This document shows, piece by piece, positions 19,489 to 27,219 of a stretch of 64,000 nt of DNA. Both the position numbers and the translations under genes were made by a program. The notes under the pieces were generated by a model. That model was not told where the DNA came from, did not search any database, and was given only the letters and a program-made list of their open reading frames with translations. The stretch's first letter is position 1. Every line of letters starts with the position of its first letter. Source of the DNA: Variovorax sp. OK212 (lineage in GTDB: Bacteria > Pseudomonadota > Gammaproteobacteria > Burkholderiales > Burkholderiaceae_C); NCBI RefSeq assembly GCF_900112425.1, contig NZ_FOLP01000018.1, positions 55,474-119,473 on the forward strand, in the 5' to 3' direction.

Positions 19489-20418
19489 ATGGACCGCTGG
19501 ACCGAAATCGCCCTGCTGGTGCAGATCGCCGATGCCGGCAGCCTGAGCCGCGCGGCCGAGGCGCTGGGCCTGTCGAATGCCGCGGCCAGCCGCCACCTGA
19601 GCGCGCTGGAAGCCCGCCTGGGCGCGCGGCTGGTCGAGCGCAACACGCGCCGGCTGTACCTCACCGACACCGGCCGCGAGTTCTGCGGCCGCGCCCGCAC
19701 CATCCTGGCCGACCTGTCGGACGCCGAATCGACCGTGAACGCCACCGCGCTCAACCCGACCGGCACGCTGCGCGTAACGGCTTCGCTGTCGTTCTCGATC
19801 CACCACATCGCGCCGCTCTTGCGCGAGTACACGCAGCGCTACCCGGGCGTGACGGTGCACGTGGAGGCGGCCAACCGCTACTTCGACCTGATCGACAACA
19901 ACATCGACGTGGCGATCCGCACACGCGAGTACGAGCCCGACTCGAACGTGACGATCCGCCGGCTCGGCGAGACGCGGCGCATCCTGGCGGCCTCGCCGCG
20001 CTACTTCGCGCAGCACGGCTTTCCGAAGACGCTCGACGAACTCCAGCAGCACAAGCTGCTGATCTACACCCACGCCAACAACCCGAACGAGTTGCGCTTC
20101 AGCCGGGGCGCGGAAACGCGCACGGTGTCGGTCACGGGCCTGCTCGAGTCGAACGACGGCCAGGTGCTGCGCGCCGCCGCGCTCGACGGCATGGGCATCC
20201 TGGTGCAGCCGACCTACATCGTCTACGAGGACATCGTGGCCGGCCGGCTGGTGCCGACGCTGGACGACTGGGACCTGCCGCACCTGGCCATCAACCTGGC
20301 GTACCCGAGCCGCAAGCACCTGTCGGCCAAGGTGCGCAGCTTCATCGACTTCATGGCGGCGCATTTCCAGAAGATGGACTACGAGCGCAAGTGGACCGGG
20401 CGCTTCGGCCCCCACTGA
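19489..20418 (+). CDS. LysR-family transcriptional regulator
   Basis: A 309-aa LTTR. The HTH occupies residues 1-60 (LVQIADAGSLSRAAEALGLSNAAASRHLSALE), followed by an effector-binding domain with EAANRYFDLIDNNIDVAIRT. It is closest in style to the CrgA/DmlR-like group. Divergent position makes the dioxygenase operon its likely target; regulation of the downstream DoxX gene is also possible. Confidence 0.87.
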   Translation: MDRWTEIALLVQIADAGSLSRAAEALGLSNAAASRHLSALEARLGARLVERNTRRLYLTDTGREFCGRARTILADLSDAESTVNATALNPTGTLRVTASLSFSIHHIAPLLREYTQRYPGVTVHVEAANRYFDLIDNNIDVAIRTREYEPDSNVTIRRLGETRRILAASPRYFAQHGFPKTLDELQQHKLLIYTHANNPNELRFSRGAETRTVSVTGLLESNDGQVLRAAALDGMGILVQPTYIVYEDIVAGRLVPTLDDWDLPHLAINLAYPSRKHLSAKVRSFIDFMAAHFQKMDYERKWTGRFGPH

Positions 20419-20446
20419 CCCGCACGGCGGGCCTTTCCGCCAAAAC

Positions 20447-20464
20447 ATGTGCGTAAACGCACAT
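20447..20464. promoter_or_regulatory. 18-bp palindrome upstream of doxX
   Basis: ATGTGCGT and ACGCACAT are perfect 8-bp arms around AA, about 80 bp before the DoxX start. Related elements with cores GTGCGCAAACGCAC and GTGCGCAAACACAC occur at 28930 and 29581 upstream of the two small secreted-protein genes. A shared regulator is possible. Confidence 0.5.
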
Positions 20465-20544
20465 CCCGGCCCCGGCCGGCCGCGCACACTGGAACCGCAA
20501 CCGCCGCATTCCGCGGCGGGCCCTCCCATTTCCAAGGATCTGCC

Positions 20545-21018
20545 ATGAACACCCAGGCCGTAGCCGCCAACACCACGCGTGCGCCGATCGCACCGTCGCT
20601 GTCCGCCCTTTCCCCCGCCAACACGGACGACGCCGGCAAGCTGTTGATCCGCGTGACGATCGGCCTGCTGGTGCTGCTGCACGGCATCTTCAAGCTGTCG
20701 GCCGGCGTGGGCTTCATCGGCGGCATGCTGGCCAAGGCCGGCCTGCCGGGCGGGCTGGCCTACCTGGTGTACGTGGGCGAGATCGTCGCGCCGCTGCTGA
20801 TGATCGCCGGCGTCTTCACCCGCGCCGCGGCGGCCGTGGTGGCCATCAACATGCTGGTGGCCTTCGGCCTGGTGCACATGGCCGACATGTTCGCGCTGAC
20901 CAAGCAGGGCGGCTGGGCGCTGGAACTGCAGGGCCTGTACCTGTTCGGCGCGCTGACGGTCGTGCTGCTGGGCGCGGGGCGCTTCAGCGTGGGTGGCGTG
21001 CGGGGCAAGTTCAACTGA
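20545..21018 (+). CDS. DoxX-family membrane protein
   Basis: A 157-aa protein with four likely membrane helices. The family pattern is LLIRVTIGLLVLLHGIFKL and GEIVAPLLMIAGVFTRAAA. DoxX-like proteins are linked to quinone or redox membrane processes, but few are characterised. AAGGATC precedes the ATG at 20545, and a terminator follows the stop, so it forms its own unit. A second DoxX gene lies at 31288. Confidence 0.82.
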   Translation: MNTQAVAANTTRAPIAPSLSALSPANTDDAGKLLIRVTIGLLVLLHGIFKLSAGVGFIGGMLAKAGLPGGLAYLVYVGEIVAPLLMIAGVFTRAAAAVVAINMLVAFGLVHMADMFALTKQGGWALELQGLYLFGALTVVLLGAGRFSVGGVRGKFN

Positions 21019-21067
21019 CGCGGCCCCTCGGGCGCCAGGCGCGCCCGGCTCCGGTGCTCCTGCCCTG

Positions 21068-21095
21068 AATGCCCGCCCCGTGCGGGCATTTTTTT
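21068..21095 (+). terminator. Rho-independent terminator after doxX
   Basis: AATGCCCGC and GCGGGCATT form a 9-bp stem with a 5-base loop, followed directly by five T residues and a further T-rich stretch. It starts about 50 bp after the doxX stop. Confidence 0.85.
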
Positions 21096-21304
21096 GTCCT
21101 TTTTGTCGTTTTCGTCGTTTCGTTCGGCGCGCCTGAGAATCCTCGCGCCTTCGTGAAGAACTGCCCGCGCCGGCCCGGACACGCCACCCCACAATCCCCC
21201 GTCGCCCGAGCCTTGTCACGGGTGCGGGTCGTCATCGACCCACGGCGACAGCGGCTGCGAACCCGAAGAGGTGGCAGCACTCGGTCGATCGGGAGGAACA
21301 CACC

Positions 21305-21397
21305 ATGGACACGCAGGGGACGCGCCCGGCAGCACCAGCGCCGGCATTGAAATCGGCCGAGCCGCCACCGGCGGCACAGGACACCCGCCATGGCTGA
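21305..21397 (+). CDS. 30-residue Ala/Pro-rich leader ORF
   Basis: A short frame of 30 codons whose ATG lies 8 bp after a perfect ribosome site (GGGAGGA at 21291). The product is Ala/Pro-rich and ends QDTRHG. Its stop overlaps the start of the large phosphoesterase gene by 8 bp (ATGGCTGA), and that gene has only a weak ribosome site. This looks like translational coupling: ribosomes finishing the short frame would reload on the long one. It could also be an unrecognised small protein. Confidence 0.5.
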   Translation: MDTQGTRPAAPAPALKSAEPPPAAQDTRHG

Positions 21398-24300
21398 CGC
21401 TCCCACGGCCGGTGTGTGCGACTGCAGCGAGCCGGCGCCGAAGCTGGCGCTGATCCTCTACCCCAGCCTGGGCACCCCGCTGCTGCTGGGCCCCGACCAG
21501 ACCCGGTGCAGCGTCTTCATCGCCGCCGCGTCCCTCGGCGCGGCCAACGGCCAGACGGCCCGCAAGACCGCAGACGAGCGCTCCAGCGTCGTCCCCCTGG
21601 ACAAGGACGCGTCGGCCGTCGTGGCGCGCCACCTTCGGCTCGTGGGCATGAAAGGCCCCAAGCCCGACGCCGACATCGACCTGGGCGAACTCACCGGCGA
21701 CGGCAAGGACTGCGGCATCGCCAGGACCGCCATCAAGGTCTGGCAGGTCGCCCGGTTCGAGGCGGGCGCCCTCGTCTACAGCCAGAAGGGCGAGGTGTTC
21801 GCCACCCTCGCTCCGCAGGCCGTCAGGGCCTACGCCGCCGCTGGTTTCGCGGGCGGCCATGTGTACGAGGTGGAACTCGACATCGCCAGGCTCGCGGTCA
21901 AGCCCGACACCGGCGTGTTCAAGAGCTTCGCCTGGATGGTGAGGCCCACCAAGGCACAGAAGCAGGACTTTCCATCGCTTTGCCAGACGGCAACAGTCCA
22001 CGCACAAGACCTGCTGGTCGAAGCCTTCCTGGCGCAACAGGTCCAGACCGACAACCACCGCCACCAGGCAACCAACGCGCCCGCCGTTTCGCGTCGCGGC
22101 AAGGAGGCGGCGCTGCTCGAATACGACGTGGGCCGGACGGGCAAGTCCGCCGAATCGCTCTACATCGAGACCGGCGCGCGCCTTGCGGCATGGCACCCCG
22201 TCATTCGCCTGCCGAGCCATGCGCCGCTGAAGCTCGGGCACCTGAGCGACGTGCACATCAGCGTGCGCCACCGGGCGCTCGCCAAGTCGCCCGCCCACGT
22301 GATCGAAGACCCGCAGTTCACCGGCGATGCCCGGCCGGCCGTGGGCACGCTGGTGTGCGACGCCTTCAACGCGCTCAAGGCCCTGTTCGACGAGATCGGC
22401 GCCGGCAGGAAGCCCGACACCGCCTTGCTGCTGACCGGCGACCTGATCGACTTCAATCGCAATGTCGATCCGCGCAAGGTGCCCGACGCCCACATCGGCG
22501 AGCAATGGAAGCGCTTCAACGTCCTGAACAAGCTCAACAATCCCAGGGAACCCGACCTGTACCCGCGCGGGCAGGACGACATGCTCGCCTTCAGCCTGGT
22601 GCGCTACGCCTACAACGAGCTCAAGCTGCCCGTCTTCATGACCACCGGCAACCACGAGGCGTACGACGTGGCCTATGGCGTCTACCCGCGCGTGGGTGTG
22701 TGGGGCGCGGCGCTCGGGGCGATGGAAATCCTGCGGGCCACGATGCGCAGGACCGAGACCTGCTGGGTCGACTTCATCAAGGCGTCGGACGCGCTCGACG
22801 CCAGGATCGAAGAGATCGGCGACACCGCCATGGCGGCCGCCCACGGTGCAGGCGGCGCTGCAGCCAAGGCGCTGGAAACGTCCCGCCAGCAGACGCAGGC
22901 CGCACTGGCCCGCCTGCAAGCCGACAGCAACGCCGCGGCGGACAAGGCCCACTCGGCACTCGACGAATACCTGCGGCAGGTCAAGGCGGCGCAGCCCAGG
23001 GTCACGGCGCAGGCGGTGCAAATTCCTTCCGGCACGGGCCTTGCCACGCACGCCTGGCGGCTCTACCAGCGCGCGCTTGGCAGCGCCAGGCAGACCGTGG
23101 CCGAAGCCACCAATGCCGCTGTCGGCGAACTCTGGGACGCCTACACCGGCATCGTCGGCGCCGTGGGCCACGGCACCATCGGCTTCGACCAGGCGGTTGC
23201 CAGCGTCGGCTTGAAGCTGGCGGGCGCCGCGGACGACCTCGGCACCCTGGCAGCCGACCTGGGTGTGCGCGCCGGTGTGGTCGGTGCGCAATCCGCGGTG
23301 CGGGCGCAGGCCGCTTCGGCGCACCTGGCGGTCAAGACAGCGCGCACGGACGCTCGCGCCGCGCTGCAGGCCAACGGCGCACTCCTGGCCGGACTGGACA
23401 AGCGGCTCGCCATCCACAGGCAGGACGTGGATGCCGCCAGCAAGTTCTGGGGCGCCCAGGCCAACCCGGGCATTCCGGCCGACCACAACTTGACCGTGCT
23501 GGAAGCCACGCTCGCCTACGGCCCGACCTACGGCGAAACCTGGACCAGCCTGAATTTCACGACGGCCAACTTCGACTGGTTCGGGGTCCTGTTCACGCCG
23601 CTGGCGGACTTCTGCATTGCGCTGCCCAGCCAGGGCGACGTGGTCTCGCCGCCGCGGCAGGTGCTGGTCGGCCTCGCGTGGGGCGAAACGGAAAACTTCA
23701 TGAACCTCGAAGGCGCGGTGCCCGCGGGCACCGACCGCCACAGCTACATGATCCTGCCGCGCGCCAGCGCCAGCATCGACGCGGCACAGCAGGCCGTGTT
23801 GCGTCAGGCCCTGGCGCTCAAGGGGCAGAGCCAGGCGCCGCTCGTGGTGGCGAGCCACTTCACCATGGTCAACTACAGCAAGGCGGCGCTGCAGGAAGAG
23901 TTGAGCTTCGTGCCCGGCAACACGCCCCGCGGCACACTGAGCGCGGACGGTTTCTCCCCGGCCGCCGTGTCGGGTTCGGCCGGCTTCAACGACGCGAACT
24001 TCGGCACCTGCGAACGCAACCTCCGGTGGTACTTCGAGAACTGCGCGGGCGTGCCGGGCAAGCCGGCGCGCGTGGACTGGCACCTGAGCGGGCACAGCCA
24101 CCGCAGCGCCCTGTACACCGTCAGGCACGGGCGCAACGCCGCCGGTGCGCCCACGGTCACGGTCACCGGCCGGCGCGACCCCGGCATGTACCAGGGAAAA
24201 AGCGTTGCCGCGGCCGACAGCGGCACGCAGTTCGTGGTGAGTTCCTGCGGCGGCCCCATCGGCGTGCAGAACCTGGCCGGCGAACTCAACGGCCACACCT

Positions 24301-25100
24301 TGCGCCCACCCGCAGGCAGCCGCCTCGACTGCACCGGCCGCAGCATCGAACAGGTCAAGACGCTGCGCACCGGACGCGCCAGCGGCACCCCGTACAACGA
24401 GAAGCCTCGGCTGTGCGTGGCGCTGGACTACCTGTACATCCTCCAGCGCGGCAAGTCGCCCGTGGTCTTCGAGTGGGAAAGCCGCGCGGGCGCGAAGGGA
24501 CGATCAGCCACGGTCAGGATGCGGTTGAGCGAGCAGGTGCAGAAGCTCGATTGCATCGCTGCGGTGAAGGTGTGGGTCTGCGAACTGAAGAAGAGCAAGG
24601 CTGGCGGCACGGGACAAGCGGAACCCGCATGGCACCGTCTGGCGCCCACCCTGATCCGGGGCAAGGACGGCAGCGTGCTGGTCTTCTCGGCGGATGAGCT
24701 GGCCACACTGGAGAGCGCGATGGTGACGGCTGCGAAGCGTCCCGCTGTCGGCGCTGCTGCCAACCCGGCGCGAGGGACTGCGCCGGTCACCACGCGGCGC
24801 GTGGCACAGGCCTTCTGCGAAATCGTCCTGAAGAAACCCACGACAGGCAGATACACCGAGGGACCGGAGAAGGGCAAGGACGTTCCCGACTGGAGTGCCG
24901 ACATGAAGTGGGAGAACGATCCATGGGTGTTCCCGCTGGACATCGGCAACTCGCAGACCGGCGCCGGCACCCATGACTTCATGCAGCGCAGGGACGGCGA
25001 GCATGGGCAAGTGCCGGATTGGAAGTTCCTGGCGAAGCACTACCGGGGCAAAGGGTACGTCGAAGCCGAAGACGCGATCAAGAGAGACGGCGATTCATGA
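21390..25100 (+). CDS. Large calcineurin-like metallophosphoesterase, 1236 aa
   Basis: All metallophosphoesterase motifs are present: DVH (Asp286, His288), GDLID (Asp351), GNHE (Asn421, His422), ASHF (His823) and GHSH (His902, His904). The catalytic fold is split: between GNHE and the second half lies an Ala-rich, helix-forming insert (about 470-690) that looks coiled-coil-like. Residues 1-270 form an unrecognised N-terminal domain, and about 950-1236 an unrecognised C-terminal domain. No signal peptide or membrane segment is seen. It overlaps the following Tat-exported protein by 4 bp (ATGA). The substrate is unknown; enzymes of this fold hydrolyse phosphomono- or diesters, nucleic acids or phospholipids. 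Confidence 0.8.
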   Translation: MADAPTAGVCDCSEPAPKLALILYPSLGTPLLLGPDQTRCSVFIAAASLGAANGQTARKTADERSSVVPLDKDASAVVARHLRLVGMKGPKPDADIDLGELTGDGKDCGIARTAIKVWQVARFEAGALVYSQKGEVFATLAPQAVRAYAAAGFAGGHVYEVELDIARLAVKPDTGVFKSFAWMVRPTKAQKQDFPSLCQTATVHAQDLLVEAFLAQQVQTDNHRHQATNAPAVSRRGKEAALLEYDVGRTGKSAESLYIETGARLAAWHPVIRLPSHAPLKLGHLSDVHISVRHRALAKSPAHVIEDPQFTGDARPAVGTLVCDAFNALKALFDEIGAGRKPDTALLLTGDLIDFNRNVDPRKVPDAHIGEQWKRFNVLNKLNNPREPDLYPRGQDDMLAFSLVRYAYNELKLPVFMTTGNHEAYDVAYGVYPRVGVWGAALGAMEILRATMRRTETCWVDFIKASDALDARIEEIGDTAMAAAHGAGGAAAKALETSRQQTQAALARLQADSNAAADKAHSALDEYLRQVKAAQPRVTAQAVQIPSGTGLATHAWRLYQRALGSARQTVAEATNAAVGELWDAYTGIVGAVGHGTIGFDQAVASVGLKLAGAADDLGTLAADLGVRAGVVGAQSAVRAQAASAHLAVKTARTDARAALQANGALLAGLDKRLAIHRQDVDAASKFWGAQANPGIPADHNLTVLEATLAYGPTYGETWTSLNFTTANFDWFGVLFTPLADFCIALPSQGDVVSPPRQVLVGLAWGETENFMNLEGAVPAGTDRHSYMILPRASASIDAAQQAVLRQALALKGQSQAPLVVASHFTMVNYSKAALQEELSFVPGNTPRGTLSADGFSPAAVSGSAGFNDANFGTCERNLRWYFENCAGVPGKPARVDWHLSGHSHRSALYTVRHGRNAAGAPTVTVTGRRDPGMYQGKSVAAADSGTQFVVSSCGGPIGVQNLAGELNGHTLRPPAGSRLDCTGRSIEQVKTLRTGRASGTPYNEKPRLCVALDYLYILQRGKSPVVFEWESRAGAKGRSATVRMRLSEQVQKLDCIAAVKVWVCELKKSKAGGTGQAEPAWHRLAPTLIRGKDGSVLVFSADELATLESAMVTAAKRPAVGAAANPARGTAPVTTRRVAQAFCEIVLKKPTTGRYTEGPEKGKDVPDWSADMKWENDPWVFPLDIGNSQTGAGTHDFMQRRDGEHGQVPDWKFLAKHYRGKGYVEAEDAIKRDGDS

Positions 25101-26362
25101 ATCGACAGACAGGATCCGACGGACGGTCGTTCAGCCGTCGCGGCCTGTTGATGACGGGTGCCGCGGCATTCGGCGCACTTACAGGATTCGGACTCATGAG
25201 AAAAAAGCACATCCGCAGTTTCGGCCGGTCCTTCACGTACCTGAAGGATCCGGATTTTCGAAAGCAGGAGATGGGTGATGCCCTTCTTGCGATCGATGGC
25301 GCCGAATTCAGTGCAGAGCGTTTCGACGGCATGGCGTGGCGCAACATCGTCTTCAAGAACTGCGAATTCATGGGTCGCTACGACATCGGTCCCAGCAAGA
25401 TGGACGGTGTCGTGTTCGAAGATTGCAGTTTCTCCGGTGTGCTGAGCTTCGGTGTCACCAACAAGGTCCGGTTCCTGCGGTGCAGATGGGACGGCAAGCC
25501 TGTGATGTTTGCCGAGAAGGGCAGCAAGAACACCGTATTCGAAGACTGCCACTTCAACGGCCCCGACAGCGAGCCGAACAGTTGGGGCGCGGTCGGCAGC
25601 TATGGCGAGAGCGAGTTCCTCCGGTGCAAGGCAAGGTGGTTCAACTTGCGGGGGCACGCCAAGTTGCGCATCGACGGATGCGAGTTCGACGATGTCGATT
25701 GCGCAACGGACGAGAGAAACTCCGGACTGCCAGCCGCCGTGCTCATTACCGGCAGCAAGCTGCGCGGCACGTTCAACCTGGCGGCCGCAGACCTCCAATC
25801 CCTGACGATCCGTGACACCGTGCTGGACAACCTCGAATTGACCAACGCGACGATCAAGGGCGATGTGTTGATGGAGCGCGTCAGAGGCGGATCGGTCAAC
25901 GGCTGGATACGGGGCGCTCCCCACGTGACCCTTCGTGCCAGCCAGTTCACTCCGTCCCCGGGCTTCGAGTTCGCGTTCGAATTGGTCTCCGCCGATACGC
26001 AGCATGCGCTGATCGACTCGGTGCAGATCTCCGGGGGAACGAAACCCATCAACTTCGGCTTCGGCGCCTTGGGCTCGGAGACCAGGAAGGTTGCACCCAA
26101 GCTCAATCGAAGCTTCACCATCGTGAACAGCCGAATGGGCCGGGTGGACGCAAGCTACCTCAACAGCGCCGAAGTTCGCCTCGAGCGCAACACCTTCGAC
26201 CACCTCGACCTGTCCAACAGCCGAATCGCCAAGCTCGAACTGACCGGCAACACCATCGCCCGCTCGGTGGACTTCACGAACACGCAAGCCAAGGAAAGCA
26301 AGCTCCAGCATCTGGCCAAGGGCCAGGCCAAGCTCGAAGGCTCCAACATCAAGGCCGATTGA
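25097..26362 (+). CDS. Tat-exported right-handed beta-helix-like protein
   Basis: A 421-aa protein. SFSRRGLLMTGAAAF at residues 11-25 is a twin-arginine signal. The rest is a series of short repeats of the kind NIVFKNCEF, GVVFEDCSF, KVRFLRCRW, NTVFEDCHF and LTIRDTVLDNLEL, as in pentapeptide-like or right-handed beta-helix proteins. Its codon use is visibly less GC-extreme than its neighbours. It is coupled to the large phosphoesterase by an ATGA overlap, so the two are expected in fixed ratio. Possible roles are partner, inhibitor or surface scaffold of the phosphoesterase. Confidence 0.75.
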   Translation: MNRQTGSDGRSFSRRGLLMTGAAAFGALTGFGLMRKKHIRSFGRSFTYLKDPDFRKQEMGDALLAIDGAEFSAERFDGMAWRNIVFKNCEFMGRYDIGPSKMDGVVFEDCSFSGVLSFGVTNKVRFLRCRWDGKPVMFAEKGSKNTVFEDCHFNGPDSEPNSWGAVGSYGESEFLRCKARWFNLRGHAKLRIDGCEFDDVDCATDERNSGLPAAVLITGSKLRGTFNLAAADLQSLTIRDTVLDNLELTNATIKGDVLMERVRGGSVNGWIRGAPHVTLRASQFTPSPGFEFAFELVSADTQHALIDSVQISGGTKPINFGFGALGSETRKVAPKLNRSFTIVNSRMGRVDASYLNSAEVRLERNTFDHLDLSNSRIAKLELTGNTIARSVDFTNTQAKESKLQHLAKGQAKLEGSNIKAD

Positions 26363-26402
26363 GGCCCGAGGCCCCAGCCCGCTACAGCCCGCTACAGCAG
26401 GC

Positions 26403-27131
26403 TCAGCCCGCGTCGCCCCGCACCTGCGAGACCATCGACGCCAGCCGGGCCAGGTCGGTCACCAGCAGGGCCTTGTCGTCCTTGCGCAGCACGCCGCTGC
26501 GCACCAGCACATTGAGTTCGCGGGTCACCTGCTCGCGGTTGGTGCTGATCTGGCTGGCCAGCGCCGCATGCTTGGGCGCAGGGTCCAGCCGGGACTGGTT
26601 GTCGTCGCCGTCGTGCGCGCCGGCGCTGCGGGCCAGGCGCAGCAGCTCGGCATGCAGCCGGTTCTGCACGCCCAGGGTGCTCAGGTCGATCACGCGTTCC
26701 GACAGCTGGCGCACCAAAGACGCCAGCCGCTGCATCACCCGCTCGGCCACGAGCGGCTCGTCGCGCAGCAGCGCCATGAAGGCCGCCCGGTCCAGGCTGG
26801 CCACCACGCTGGGCGCCAGCGTGACCACGTCGGCCGAACGCGGGCCGCCGTCGATGGCCGCGATGTCGCCGAAATGCTCGCCGGCCTCCGAATCGCGGAA
26901 GGTCACCTGCCGGCCGTTGGCCGAATAGGTCGTCACCCGCACCCGGCCGGACACCAGCAGGAACACCTCGCCCTGCTGCTCGGCGCGCAGCAGCAAGGGC
27001 TTGCCGGCCTCCACGCTGTGCCACAGGCATTGCTGCGCCAGCAGCGCCAGGCGCTGGTCGGAGAGGCCCTCGAGCAGCGCGATCTGGCGCAGCGCGAGGC
27101 TCGAACGGGAAGTGGGGTCAGGGTTGGCCAT
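26403..27131 (-). CDS. Crp/Fnr-family transcriptional regulator
   Basis: A 242-aa protein with an N-terminal cyclic-nucleotide-binding-like beta-roll (residues about 20-135, including EAGEHFGDIAAIDGGPRSADV) and a C-terminal HTH containing ASQISTNREQVTRELN. The FGDIAAIDGGPRSA stretch resembles the cAMP phosphate-binding cassette (FGExAL...RSA), so cAMP or cGMP binding is plausible. It is divergent from an adenylate cyclase across 88 bp, which supports a cAMP sensing pair. The start at 27131 was chosen because the domain begins soon after. Confidence 0.85.
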   Translation of the reverse strand: MANPDPTSRSSLALRQIALLEGLSDQRLALLAQQCLWHSVEAGKPLLLRAEQQGEVFLLVSGRVRVTTYSANGRQVTFRDSEAGEHFGDIAAIDGGPRSADVVTLAPSVVASLDRAAFMALLRDEPLVAERVMQRLASLVRQLSERVIDLSTLGVQNRLHAELLRLARSAGAHDGDDNQSRLDPAPKHAALASQISTNREQVTRELNVLVRSGVLRKDDKALLVTDLARLASMVSQVRGDAG

Positions 27132-27219
27132 GCGGGGGATCGATGGTCGAGGTCGATGGTCAATGGGGCGGTTGCAACAGGCGCGCGGATTATGCTCGGG
27201 TGCCGCTTCGAACCCGTTC

